This document shows, piece by piece, positions 11,556 through 22,904 of a stretch of DNA of 64,000 nucleotides. The notes below the pieces were generated by a model. The model was not told where the DNA came from, searched no databases, and saw only the letters and a list, made by a program, of their open reading frames with translations. The stretch lies in NCBI GenBank assembly GCA_029964075.1, contig CM057135.1:25967366-26031365 (forward strand), given 5' to 3'. The first letter of the stretch is position 1. Every line of letters starts with the position of its first letter. A program made the translations under genes and the position numbers. This stretch comes from Patiria pectinifera. Taxonomy: Eukaryota > Echinodermata > Asteroidea > Valvatida > Asterinidae.

Positions 11556-12050
11556 ATGCATGCATAATAAACCTTTTTTAGGAACCCTTTGTAGGACCCA
11601 GTTCCCTGCCAGAATAAATGATCCCCTGTGTTGTGTAATGCACGTTAAAGAACCCAGTAACACTTATCGCTAAGAGAAGGGGTTTGCCCCAGTGTTTCTG
11701 GCAGTGGCTGCTATATGCATGCATAATAAACCTTTTTTAGGAACCCCTTTGTAGGACCCAGTTCCGTGCCAGAATAAATAGTCCCATGTGTTGTGTAATG
11801 CACGTTAAAAAAACCCAGTAACACTTATCGCTAAGAGAAGGGGTTTGCCCCACTGTTTCTGGCAGTGGCTGCAATATGCGCCGCAGCACCTTGTAAAGCC
11901 TTATTAGGTGCTACATAATGGGTCTCATATTTCTCATAAACTTCATATACCTGTCTGTAACAATAGACATAATTTCCAACGCCTTGAGTACCTAATTGTT
12001 GGTAGATACGTGCGCTATATAAAACTCCGGTATTATTATTTATTATAAAG
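11556..12050 (+). repeat. SINE (family B) 3' half, tandemly duplicated
   Basis: Two direct copies start at 11556 and 11715 (period 159), each with TGTGTTGTGTAATGCACGTT, ACTTATCGCTAAGAGAAGGG and GTTTGCCCC. The second runs into the full 3' end, GCGCTATATAAAACTCCGG, and an ATT-rich tail. The complete element of this family is at 51738-52155. The second copy ends about 55 bp from the donor end of the PP2C exon. Confidence 0.75.
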
Positions 12051-12104
12051 TGCATGTGTAGGGTTAAAAGTAACGATTTGCCGCTGTTTGTTCTCAAAGG
12101 ATAC

Positions 12105-12216
12105 TGATGCGCCATCCTTGCATGCAGGAGGAGCCCACTTTGAACATGTGGTTCTCGCATGCCGAGGTCTCCTTGGCTGTCACGGGCTCGGAGAGTGTCT
12201 GCCCCATCCCAACTAT
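12105..12216 (-). CDS. First coding exon of a PP2C-family protein phosphatase (partial gene)
   Basis: On the minus strand a clean acceptor (TTTTGACAG) ends at 12217, a 9-base leader follows, and the ATG is at 12207-12205. The exon encodes MGQTLSEPVT, then AKETSACENH, then a stretch ending GSSCMQGWRI, and reaches a GT donor at 12104 in phase 1. MGQTLSEPVT plus SSMQGWR-type sequence just before the expected MEDAHT metal-binding segment is the N terminus of Ptc2/Ptc3-like PP2C enzymes, metal-dependent Ser/Thr phosphatases. Gly2 and Ser6 fit an N-myristoylation signal, suggesting membrane association. The acceptor before the ATG implies a separate 5' UTR exon. Catalytic exons are not in view and should lie past the left edge, making intron 1 at least 12 kb. 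The donor GTATCC is weak. PPM1A/B/G relatives are possible, but their usual N termini differ. Confidence 0.75.
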
Positions 12217-14604
12217 CTGTCAAAATAAACAAAGAAAGGATCAGAAATTACAAATGTCATCTGGCCTTGCACTGTACTATTATAAAATATTTCCTGTAGT
12301 AGACCATAGGATTTTGTAGTTAATTCTTTTCTTTTCATGCACTTAGGGGTTCAACACCCCCCCCCTTACCTTTCAATGAAAAACGGTAGAAAAGGGAAAT
12401 TATGGAAAAATGCTTTTAATGCGCCTGGAAATTAAGCTGATTTTAATGTACCTTAATTAAAGTTCACAGTACAAATTGTTACGTGTATACACAACGATTA
12501 AGTATTTTGCATCATGACCAGCCCTGTCCCCCCCCCCCCATCCAATGATGTCCAGTGTCCACTCCCTACCACTTTTCATAATTTTCCATAGCCAGATAAT
12601 TGTTTCCCTGTAAACCCTCCCTCCCTCCGATGAAAACATTATCTTTTTTTTCTTGCCGTACTGCAAAAGATGAAAGCATTTAAAATGTACTTATACAAAG
12701 TCAGACATCAGACATTTGCTGACCATCTCCTGTATGTTTTTTTTTGTTTAACAAATTCTGTATTGCATTGGGTTCTATACACATGTAGAGGTCCATGTAC
12801 AAGTTGTACATGTATACATACATGCATCTGAAAGTGCAAATAAGGTTGTTTTGTCTGCCAAGTCTGCAGATTTCTTGGGCCTATCATTTCACCATTTGCA
12901 GTGCATGAGGACTCCGCTCAAGAGTACATGCACACCTACGGGCTACGGTATGCATGTGTTTTCTGCTATGCACGTATATTGTGCAATTTCACATACAACA
13001 TGCATGCAGCCTTTAACGGCCCCCCATGCAGTAATATAATCAGTACACGTACCGGCACGTACATGTTTCCTACAAGAGAAACTAATACGAGGTCAGAAAT
13101 CTTTTCAAATTCTTCGTTATTGTGGTATTGTTCACTGTCACTGAACCACTGTCAATGAATACATGTACATGTACAACTGGTACCCAATATATTTGATGGT
13201 ATTCTCAATATAAATTTGTCTAAAGAATAGTCCTATTCATGTGATCTGTGTGCATACCGGTACTGTGTTGCGTCAACTTAATATCCGGGTAGAGAAAAAG
13301 TTTTTCTGTTTGTGAAGAAATGAATCACACCCATTTGAATGTAAACCCTCTATGCGTGACCTGGCTGGACAAACATCAGTAATTTAGGTAAGTATGTTTT
13401 CATGCATGTAATAACTTTGTTAATTTGAAAAGCACACCCTGCTGTACAGGAGGCTGAGGAAAAGTTGGGCATGAAAGTTATTGTATGAAGGAAGAACTCT
13501 AAGGAAATAACTCTTAACACATGTGCGGTATGCACTGAGATCCAATCAATTGAGTTTGAACTAAGGATCTGGAGAACCAAATAGTTGTGTACATGTACAT
13601 ACATTGTACATGCACATCATGTACATGTATTGTACATGTACTTTGATTGAAGATTAAATGCAGAAACAATTGGATGAATACATGTATACACATGTACGAG
13701 AAAGTACAAAGTGCACTGACCCTACATGTACATGTAGGGTCAGAATTTTAAAAATTCAGTACTGTGGGACCTACGTGTAGTACAAAATTCACATGGAATC
13801 GTGTACATGTACCGAAGATTAAATGCAGAGACAACTTGATGAATATACAATGTATACATGTAAAAAAATCCAATATGTACAAAGTGCACTGACCCTAGAT
13901 GTACATTGTACAGTAACTTACATGTTCATGAAATGTATGTTTTTGCAGGATTTAAAAAAAATCAGTACTGTAGGACCCAGTACAAGTTAGTTTAATTGGA
14001 ACTTCCATGTCTTTTTTTTTAACCCTAGGCATTCTTGCTAGGATGCAACCTCAATCTTGCAAAATCCTCCAACTGCCTCCATACATGTACATTTTTGTAA
14101 AAATTGCATACAGCCTCGATCAATCCTCCAACATCATCTGACTTTGAATGTGGTCCTTGGAGGGGTGACCACTGTCTCAATCCTGCAAAATCCTCCGGTA
14201 ATAACTGTCAATATGTTGAGGCAGAGCCAGTGACATCCTGGAGCAGTGCGGAGGATTTCAAGTATAATATTGCCTAAATTTATGCACAGCTGAGCAAAAA
14301 TAACACAAGGTCTTAAAGACACAGTGCATCCTTCAAAATCAGCCACACATTTTTGCCATATCCTGAATCCTGCAAAATCCTCCCAGGTTTTGCAAAGAGG
14401 ATTTTGGAGGATTTGGGAAGGAGTTAACCCTAATTCCCTAGGGGGTATGCAAAATCGTATTAAAATTGGAGGACTCAAGACTGTTAAGGATGGAGTCGGG
14501 TATTATGGATTTTAATTCATTACTCAATCACTATTTTTTTCCCCAATTCTTCAATGTTTCCTTTGTTTTACACTTTTGCTTTCCACCACTTGCCATTTTC
14601 ACAG
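12217..14604. other. Spacer with diverged tandem repeats, no gene recognised
   Basis: Contains TACATGTA tracts and a roughly 170-bp tandem duplication at about 13645-13990 (both units share AAGTGCACTGACCCTA and CAGTACTGT). A segment at 14035-14500 is rich in TGCAAAATCCTCC, related to the minisatellite at 20055-20430 and to 35245-35315. The 3' part is the presumed 5' UTR intron of the GPCR. Confidence 0.5.
14588..14604 (+). promoter_or_regulatory. 3' splice site before the GPCR coding exon
   Basis: A pyrimidine-rich tract followed by TTTTCACAG ends at 14604, eleven bases before the ATG. It implies an upstream non-coding first exon that I could not place. Confidence 0.7.
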
Positions 14605-14615
14605 ACGCCTGACTG

Positions 14616-15764
14616 ATGCTGATGTTACAATCTGGACAGAAAGGAGAAACTCAAGTCACTATGGCAACATCATCTGACCTTTTCTCCACGGGAGATCTTC
14701 CTGCGACTACCATACTTTCCACTGGACAGTCGATGCTTGTAGATGATCGCAGCTTTCGTTTTGAGGACTACACCCAACGAGCGATCATCGCCACCATCAC
14801 CAGTCTGGTCACCCTTTGCGGTATCTTCGGCAACTGTTTGACCATTCTAGCAGTCCTTCTGTCCAGGAAACTTCAAACCAAGACCAACGTGTTTGTGACC
14901 AACCTTGCAGTGGCTGACTTGGTGACGTGCCTGAGCGCGCCTTTCACGATCGTTGCGCTACTCAGTAAAGATGGCTGGCCGCTGCCCGAGGTCGTTTGCG
15001 CCCTGGCAGCCGCCATTGGGTACACCTGCCTGTCGTGTAGCACCATTACGCTAGCCGCTATCGCCATTAACCGATACATAATCATCACTAAGCCCATGCG
15101 GACCTTCCAGGCTGTCTATACGCCACGCAAGATAGCTGTGATGCTGGTTCTGATATGGGCGTATCCTATCCTCGTCTGTTGTATTCCCTTATTTGGCCTT
15201 GGCCAGTGGGGCTACTCGGACAAATACAAGACCTGCACCCAAGACACGACGCACGAAACCTCCGACTACTTCAGTCTCGTGGGGTCAGTGCTGATCTTTC
15301 CAATTCCCTTGGTGATTCTATTCGTCTGTTACTACAAGATCTACCGGCACGTCACTGGGCACGCCAAGAGAATGCAGCAGATGGAGGTGGAGCTGACGAC
15401 AACGGAGAGCGTGTCTGGCCAAAACGTGGGTAGCAGCACCCACGAGCTTAGGAAGAGGAGCAGCAGTATGGCCAGCAGCATCAACCGACGACAGGTGCAG
15501 ATCACCAAGAATCTCTTCATGGTGGTGTGTGCCTTCGTGGCCTGCCTGGCACCCTTCGCCATCGCCCTGGTCATCCCGCCCAGCGACCCCGTCATCCCCT
15601 GGACGGGGATGTTCATCATCTTCAACAGCATGGTCAACCCCCTCATCTATGGGTTCAAGCATCCCCACTTCAAGGAAGTCTTCCGTCGGATGCTGCGGTG
15701 CCAGTGCCACATGATCTCCGAGCCTTCCGGTATCTTGAGAAAGATGCGTTCGACAGTGCACTGA
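14616..15764 (+). CDS. Rhodopsin-family (class A) G protein-coupled receptor, Moody/Tre1-like
   Basis: A complete 382-residue seven-helix receptor at the plasma membrane, encoded in one coding exon. A strong acceptor (CCATTTTCACAG ending 14604) lies just upstream, and an in-frame TGA precedes the ATG, so the start is in this exon and the 5' UTR is spliced. TM1 is about 56-82 with GN at 72-73. TM2 has NLAVAD (96-101, Asp101). Cys128 and Cys207 can form the TM3-ECL2 disulfide. The TM3 end is NRY (152-154) instead of DRY. TM4 has Trp181, TM5 has Pro229/Pro231, TM6 has CLAP (310-313) without the usual Trp, and TM7 has NPLIY (341-345). A Ser-rich third loop and Cys pair at 362/364 (possible palmitoylation) follow. 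NRY occurs in Moody/Tre1 and melatonin receptors, and overall it looks most like Moody/Tre1. The ligand cannot be told. The base composition is more GC-rich than its surroundings. Confidence 0.92.
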   Translation: MLMLQSGQKGETQVTMATSSDLFSTGDLPATTILSTGQSMLVDDRSFRFEDYTQRAIIATITSLVTLCGIFGNCLTILAVLLSRKLQTKTNVFVTNLAVADLVTCLSAPFTIVALLSKDGWPLPEVVCALAAAIGYTCLSCSTITLAAIAINRYIIITKPMRTFQAVYTPRKIAVMLVLIWAYPILVCCIPLFGLGQWGYSDKYKTCTQDTTHETSDYFSLVGSVLIFPIPLVILFVCYYKIYRHVTGHAKRMQQMEVELTTTESVSGQNVGSSTHELRKRSSSMASSINRRQVQITKNLFMVVCAFVACLAPFAIALVIPPSDPVIPWTGMFIIFNSMVNPLIYGFKHPHFKEVFRRMLRCQCHMISEPSGILRKMRSTVH

Positions 15765-16500
15765 AATGACGTCTTGGAAGGTTCAAGGTTTGGGATGCAC
15801 CTTAATGCAGTGATGCTGATACTAGATTAAGACTGCCACGTGCACATCTCAAAAGGAGAACAGTGTAGGACAAGTACATGTATACAAAAAAATAAACCTA
15901 CAATGTACATGTAATACTACCAAACAATACATGTACGAAGCAAATGACTACAGGAGTGTGTTCAAAATGGAATCAACACTAACAAAATATAGTTTTCATC
16001 GTTCATGCAAGTGGAATGCAACCATACAGCTATATTAAATTACTAGAACGCTGACTTGATGTACAAAGTGCTGCGTGCTTTGCGCAGCCATGTTTGTGCG
16101 CAAACCTATGGAAAACTCGAAATTTTGTTCTGCGTCTGTGTCTGTATTCTATACAGGTGCGTTATCAAAGCCGATGCGCCCAAAACCGAAACGCACAATC
16201 AGTAAATGAGCGCTTCATTTTGCTCTGCGTAAACAACGCAAACGGGTGCGCGTATTCGCTGCAGATGATTTTTTTCCTTGACGTTATTTAACCGTCATGA
16301 CGTGTTTAAGTTGTTTGCGTGTACGCGTTGCATTTAGAGTACACTTGCAAAATTCACTCCACCCATTGCATTATGTTCTTCAAACATGCACATGAATTCA
16401 AAATGTCTACGCCCAGGACGGCTTCAAAGTACCGGTATCTCTGCACGTACACTGTACATGTAAGAACGCGGAGTTAGCACTCTAGTAATTTAATATACAT
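15765..16500. other. 3' flank of the GPCR, no gene recognised
   Basis: Likely 3' UTR and spacer. A possible polyadenylation signal AATAAA occurs at 15891-15896. The rest is TACATGTA-bearing unique sequence. Confidence 0.4.
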
Positions 16501-17195
16501 ATACATGTATACATGTTTAAATAGACTAGACAATTTTCCTTACTCAGATTTGTATGCACAATGTTTAAACTTTTTCTAATGTTAGTATTTAATGTCATAT
16601 TTTTACACAAACACGGTAGGCCTTTTACCTTTTTAAAAGTGTATTTTTTTAATGTAAATCACGTGCAATTCAGCCGAGGCTGCTATTCGTGATATGTTAA
16701 TAAACCATGTTGAATTGAATTGAATTGAATATACATGTTTAAATAGACAATTTTCCTTAGTGAGATTTGTATGCACAATGTTTAAACTTTTTCTAATGTT
16801 AGTATTTAATGTCATATTTTTATACCAACACGGTAGGCCTTTTACCTTTTTAAAAGTGTATTTTTTTAATGTACCGGTAAATCACTTGCAATTCAGCTGA
16901 GGCTGCTATTCGTGATTTGTTAACAAACCATGTTGAATTGAATTGAATTGAATAAATATACATGTTTAAATAGACAATTTTCCTTAGTCAGATTTGTATG
17001 CACAATGTTTAAACTTTTTCTAATGTTAGCATTTACGTAATGTCATATTTTTTTACAAACACGGTAGGCCTTTTACCTTTTAAAAATGTATTTTTTTAAT
17101 GTAAATCACGTGTAATTCAGCTGAGGCTGCTATTCGTGATTTGTTATAATAAACCATGTTGAATTGAATTGAATTGAATTGAATTGAATTGAATA
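16500..17195 (+). repeat. Three tandem copies of a LINE-like 3' tail with (GAATT)n
   Basis: Three head-to-tail units of about 220 bp, each beginning TACATGTTTAAATAGAC and ending GTTGAATTGAATTGAAT. Units share ACACGGTAGGCCTTTTACC, GCTGAGGCTGCTATTCGTGA and AATAAACCATG. Simple repeats directly after such a sequence are typical of LINE 3' ends. A shorter related tail, AATAAATGTTGCATTGAATTG, is at 27550-27570. The GAATT tracts form the junctions, so replication slippage or recombination between tails is plausible. Confidence 0.75.
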
Positions 17196-17199
17196 CATT

Positions 17200-18440
17200 G
17201 TAGCTCTATGAATGCAACTCAAATACATCTCACTTACGCTTTGTTCGGTTTGGACTGGTACTTCTTTTAAAGTTTTTTTTTTTTAAAGCAATTTGGTTGT
17301 AAACAGAAACGGTCATTCCCTATGGAATGATCAGCAAAAAGGCCGACACGAGTGAACCGGTATGGTACGTGTACTTTGTCTATTGTACGTACTGTACATT
17401 TATACTGTATAAAAATAGAGAGTATGCACAATTTACTTTTTGTAAACCCAGTATACAAGCAGGAATCACAATGTACCAGTACGTGAGATTACGTTTGCTA
17501 CTATAATTGATACAACTTTCCGTACAATTTCCAACGTTGCATTAGGCATGCACATGTTATCAAAGTGTAGACTTGAGTTTCCTGCAATGGAGAACACATT
17601 TTGGAGATCACGTTTACGGTTTCCCTGGACCAAATTCTTCCTCGCAGGCTGTACAGTCTAGGCTTACGAACCTTGACTTTAAAAATAAAAACATGTGCAC
17701 GTGTATATGACACAAATGGTAATTGGAAATTTAAGATTGGTACTAGCTGATCAAGTTTCATAAACATATCGCGTCAATCACAACAGTGTGGAGTTAAATT
17801 TTGCTTAAATGCACGTTTGGGTGAATAACGATCAGTTGTAATTTTTAATCAAATACCGTATATTCTACGCTTAACCCTCCTATGCAAACATGCATTTATT
17901 GCAAAGTTGTCCTTTCAGTCAAAATCAGTCATTTGACTGTTTTAACAGTTAAGAGCTTTGATCTCAGCCTACATTTGTACATAAAGCAGGATTGACTGGC
18001 TGTGACTGTTTATGCTTTGACTGTAGCTGATGATAAGCCAGCTGTGCCTACCAGTTGCCTGCTTTTGTCTGCTGACTGAATTTGACTAGTCAAAGTGATT
18101 GCTTGAAATATGATGTGACTGTTGGTGACTAGCCTGTGTTAAAAGTATAGGGAAGTGGATGTTTAAATGGAGGAGGGTTAATACAGGTACATGTACATGT
18201 AAAATCAAAATTGTTTTACTTTTTTTTGTAGAATAGCTGTAGCACAAAGTATTTTTAGCTAGATTTGTAAAGAATAACCAAATTCATCTTAAATATTAAG
18301 TGTCACAAAGGTAAAATAAATTTTGTAAATGACTAAATTTAAAAAAAAATTATATTCTTAATTTTGTGGATCCGACACACAGTTCGTGTGCTGCCGTGTA
18401 CAGCACCATATTGAAAAACAGAATAGGCCTGGAAAAATTA
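17200..18440. other. Spacer, no gene recognised; one dispersed repeat
   Basis: Mostly unique AT-rich DNA. About 18050-18185 (TTGACTAGTCA, TGGTGACTAGCCT, AAAAGTATAG) is repeated at 27645-27775. Confidence 0.45.
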
Positions 18441-18865
18441 TTTTGAATGTACATGTATGCATAAATGAACATGTTTACTGGAGGTGTGTACATGTACCGG
18501 TACGTGTACATTTGTACATGTACATGGAGTCCTTTGTACTGTGGGATGATCATTACACATTTACTCACGTACATGTACATGTACACTTCACATTTTATAC
18601 CATGTACAATACATCCTATATGAACATGTACATGTACATGTGTGAACATGTACATGTACATGTACATGTACCTCAACTATAAATGTACATTTCTACATAC
18701 ATGTACTGTACATGTACTGTACAAAATGTACATGACCATAGCTACAGACGTGACAGAGGAGAGTTTGTTCTTACCAGATGTCAGTAGGTGGCTTTTCATC
18801 AGCAAGATCAATATGCTAGTCAGTGATCTGTGTCCTAATCAGATTGACCTCATGAGGTTACTTAC

Positions 18866-19030
18866 TTGAGGATGTCCAGTAAAGATGATGACCTTCAGCA
18901 TTATGTGCAGGCTTTGTGTATACACTGACATCATTGATTGCCTCCTGCTGCTGTTTGCTGCTAGATGCCATTTCAAGCCAGTCATTTTGCTTTGCATACT
19001 TGTATACACCTGTATTGCTGCCCATATATT
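18866..19030 (-). CDS. Candidate internal exon of an unidentified gene
   Basis: On the minus strand an acceptor (CATCTTGTCAG) precedes a 165-base open segment that ends at a good donor (GTAAGTAAC). The frame reads YMGSNTGVYKYAKQNDWLEM, then ASSSKQQQEAINDVSVYTKP, then AHNAEGHHLYWTSS. The composition looks coding and contrasts with the TACATGTA tracts on both sides, but I do not recognise the family. A possible next exon, 18775-18815 (HIDLADEKPPTDI, donor GTAAGAAC), follows, but its phase does not join cleanly, so it is less certain. It could belong to the same gene as the candidate at 20629-20867 only if an unseen donor exists there. Confidence 0.4.
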
Positions 19031-19329
19031 CTGACAAGATGCAGGCATGTGTACATTCAAATGTACATTCAGTACATGTGTACATTCAGTACATGTAGTG
19101 CAATGTGCAACCTGCACAGTAGCCTAATTTGTACATGAAAGAATTGATGTACATTTGTACATGATGTACATGTACATATGTATGATGTACATATACATTT
19201 GTACATGTACATGTACATTTTGTACATGTACCCGTGCTGGGAGTGGGAGATGCATATTGTACCGGTACCTTGTAGAAGTACATTACGGTACATACATGTA
19301 TAAGTACATGTACAGTCTACATGGTCTAT

Positions 19330-20050
19330 ACACCTTGCATGACTGCACCATGAAGGAAAATGATAGATCTGCACAAGATTACAATATTCTTATTTTTACT
19401 TTTGTATCCAATCATCCAATGTACAAATGTGCATCTGACAATTTAAGACACAAGACAACGTAAAATGACCGTTTCTAAGCTTGGCTAGTTATGTACCACG
19501 TACATAAGTATACTTAAATGTAACAAATTGTTTTTCTATAAAACATGATACACACGTATACACCGTGACATTCTCATGATTAGCTACCGCATGTTCGTCA
19601 ATGTGCAGGCCTGCAGATTATACATAATTGCGTAGGTTTTTTTTATGAGCAATAGCCACCCATCCAAAAGAAATGTTCATAATATATGTTTGATGGCCAT
19701 ATGAATGCTTGCCGGGAACACCTTGTAACAATTTCCTGTTTTAAAAAATCTGTCTTCCTTTTATAAATATCTGATATCATTTTAACCGTAACATATTCCA
19801 GAAACAAAATTGCAACATAATCCCAAAACAGTTTCATGTTTCGTGTTTTCAATATCATGTGTACATAAAAGGCTTAACCAACTGTTCTGCGAAGCAATTC
19901 TGCTGCATCAGCAAAATCATCACAATTTTAAACAATGCTTGAAAAAGATACAATTTGTACGGATTGCAGTTCATATCTAATGTTTTGTACATGTACATAA
20001 AACACACATCTACTGCACTACCGGTATCTCTATAAGTGAAGGATTAGCTA
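19330..20050. other. Spacer, nothing recognised
   Basis: AT-rich sequence with scattered TACATGTA words and no supported exon or repeat boundary. Confidence 0.4.
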
Positions 20051-20054
20051 CATG

Positions 20055-20430
20055 TAACTGTCCCTAAACCACCTCAATCCTCCAAAATCCTCATGGCAGT
20101 TTTGGAGGATTCTGGAGGATTGAGGATGAATGGTGTTTGAGAAACATGAGGATTTTGGAGGATTGAGGATGAATGGTGTTTGAGAAACACGAGGATTTTG
20201 GAGGATTGAGGCTGAATGGTGTTTTAGCACATGAGAGTTTGGAGGATTGAGGATGAATGGTGTTTGAAGAAGAGGAGGATTTTGGAGGATTGAGGATGAA
20301 TGCATATTTGAGGCAGGACTGTCTGAGGATTTAGAAGGATTGAGGCGCTGGGTATCCTTCATTTGTACATTGAGTGCAAAATTTTGGAAGATTTTGGAGT
20401 ATTGAGGATGGTTCTTAGCACAGAGGCCCT
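20055..20430. repeat. ~43-bp minisatellite, about five units
   Basis: Units carry AGGATTTTGGAGGATTGAGG followed by ATGAATGGTGTTTGAG, starting near 20103, 20149, 20192, 20234 and 20276, with the last ones more diverged. A 104-residue minus-strand frame across it is a repeat by-product. The flank CCCTAGGGGGT is shared with 14440 and 35265, so the array sits in a dispersed repeat. Confidence 0.75.
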
Positions 20431-20628
20431 AGGGGGTTAGTAAATTGGTTTCGCAATCTCAATTTTTGCAAAAGAGGAATTTTGTTTTGTTCTGTCCAAA
20501 TTCTACAGTCGAGGGAATAATAACAATTATACCGGCACATGTCTGTGTCGCATACTGTAAAGTGCAGTAGTGCACATAGACAACTGCATGAGCTACATGT
20601 AGCTGACGTCCTACAGAGAAAAGGGAAA

Positions 20629-20867
20629 TCATTCAATCCTGCTCCCATTGTGGGCATCCAGCCTGCCTCCGCTAGAGGGTTTCAGAAATGTTTGTAAGTG
20701 ATCCATAAGATCTGCTGCACAGGCATCCTTTTCTGCCCGGAATAGCGCTGGCAGCGCCTCCAGCTGTGTGCATACCACAAATCGTTTCCGCGGAGGAAAT
20801 ATGCGACCATTCACAGTTTTAGCAGCTCCAACTGATGACGTCTTCAGGAGGGGAAAATGTGTGTTGC
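20629..20867 (-). CDS. Candidate terminal exon of an unidentified gene
   Basis: A minus-strand frame from an AG at 20868-20869 to a TGA at 20629-20631. It encodes about 79 residues, including NTHFPLLKTSSVGAAKTVNG, RIFPPRKRFVVCTQLEALPA and LFRAEKDACAADLMDHLQTF. The amphipathic, charged composition looks coding, and there is no tandem or palindromic repeat inside. The acceptor is weak because TACATGTA DNA replaces the usual pyrimidine tract. I do not recognise the family. No upstream exon of the same gene could be found up to 28 kb. Confidence 0.4.
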
Positions 20868-21129
20868 CTACATGCATCATGTACATGTGTATACATATGT
20901 ACATGCATGATGTGTCCTCAGTGAATGGGGTCATGCTTACATTGTGTACATGCATTGCATTAGTGCATCCTTTTCTGCATCAGACCAAATTAACAAGTAG
21001 AATTTACTGTGATGTACATGTACATTGTGTGCGCAATGTCCCTGTTGAATAATGCACAAAATTAATAGAAAACTGCAGAGGGTACCGGTACATGTACATA
21101 CTTTTTACACGATTTTACATTGGGCAATC

Positions 21130-21554
21130 GTGTAGTGTAGGGCCCCTGTTTTGTTTTGATCAAATTAGAGTCAACAATGTTTTGTATTGCTCAAGAATCA
21201 CCTTTACAATCAAAAGCAGACTTTTCTCAATTCTAACGACACCCGTTTTGCAATTTTGAACAGTTTCTTGGGGTAGAGATCACGAGTTTCCTGCGCGGTT
21301 TGTGCCTTGCGATTCAGCGCGCCGTGCGTGCTCACGGTACATTGCGGGGTGTTTCGCCATCTTTATTTTCCGGTTGTGTGTTGTCGCTGCGCTGTCATCG
21401 CGTCATTTTACCCCCAAATTTCCCTAAAAAATCAAAACCCTGCCCTCTATCTATGACATACCTATTTATTGAGAATGTCGCCAACTAGTTTGGTCGGTCC
21501 AATAATTTTAAAGTGGATTTTGTTCCCTTAGAGGATCCGGGCCCTACACTACAC
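21130..21554. mobile_element. TIR element family S, copy 1 (425 bp)
   Basis: Ends GTGTAGTGTAGGGCCC and GGGCCCTACACTACAC are exact inverses. AATC borders both sides (21126-21129 and 21555-21558), a possible 4-bp target duplication. Copy 2 is at 34377-34819. The 62-residue frame inside is not recognised and recurs in both copies as repeat content. Confidence 0.7.
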
Positions 21555-22129
21555 AATCACCTTACATTGTGCAAACTGCAACTAATACCTACATGTATTC
21601 ATGAAATATGACAACATACAATGAACGTCTAGTCAAGGTCTTTATGCATGACAGTGCAATACACTGAACATCAAACTTTGCAAGTTACATTTTAGGTAGG
21701 ATCTGGGGTTAAATAAATATGTACACATGATGCTTGAAGCAAAAAGATAACAATTTGCAGGGGTACGTGCATCTGTATTGTATGTATTGACTGGCTAAAA
21801 ATTAAATTGTTCCATCTGAAATGTTGCCATTTTGATGTGAAAACATACATGTACCCAGATGTTGAAAATTCATTTTCCCATCACTAAGGAGCTAAAAGAT
21901 TTTGGGAAACTGCAAAGGGTATGTTTATATGAACATACATGTACATGTATGAACATGTACCGGTACGAACATGAACGTGTATCAATGTGCATTTTTTTTA
22001 TTCTGGCAATGAAACAAAAAACAATAAGTACAGGTACATAAAACTAGTTATGTATTAACTGTTAACCTGATTAATATGCCAGTAAGTTTCATGTATCCAG
22101 CATGCATCTTTCTTAAAAAAATACACGTA

Positions 22130-22374
22130 CTGTAGAGGTTTGGAAAAAATGTTGCAACCTGCCGTCACTTCTGCGCTTGTTTACCATGTTTACAAAGTCT
22201 ATGGAGAGTCAAGAATTTTTTTAAAAGTATTTCCTAACAAAATTGGAAGCATTTCTCAGTCCCACATTCATGTCTTATCATCTTTTTTGCAATGAATGAC
22301 CTTCATTGAGATGATACATGTATATGAAGGAAAAAGTGGCGTCAGGTTGCAACATTTTTTTCCAGAAGTTTTAG
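22130..22374. mobile_element. Tc1/mariner-type MITE (245 bp)
   Basis: TA on each flank (22128-22129 and 22375-22376). Inverted inner ends are TGGAAAAAATGTTGCAACCT and GGTTGCAACATTTTTTTCCA. No coding capacity. Confidence 0.65.
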
Positions 22375-22904
22375 TATGTACCGGTACGTGTAATATGTAA
22401 ATGTACATGGACATGTATCAACCAATGGTACACAAGGTACCGGTACATGTACATGTACCTGCAATAAATGAATGAACTTTGCCAATTTCTGTTGATTAGA
22501 AACTGTGCTAACAAAGATCAGCAAACACAAATCGCTTCAAGGGGGTGCAAAATCCACATTAAAGTGCAGCGCTGAGTAGCAGAAATGGGTTACACACATA
22601 CATGTATGCATAAAAATACACTGTGAACTAATACTAGTAGAGCCTCATAATGCTGCATGGCATCCAACTCGACAGTTTGACGACCAAACTATTGAGTGCC
22701 ATTGCAGTCATGGCAGTGTGGAAACAGCATCCAATCCGTTAATTAAACCAGGAACAAATTTTTAGCTTTAAAAAAAAATACAACACTATATTGTTTTTGT
22801 AAAAAAAAAATCCCCATTGTATTGATCCTCAAGTTTGCTTTGGGAATATTAATTTGTAATGGAAGGTCCAATTTATGAAGGAATGAAATAGATTATTGAA
22901 AGTT

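Noticed and set aside
15318-15761. 147-residue antisense frame across the GPCR
   Set aside because: Shadow of the GC-rich receptor coding sequence on the opposite strand.
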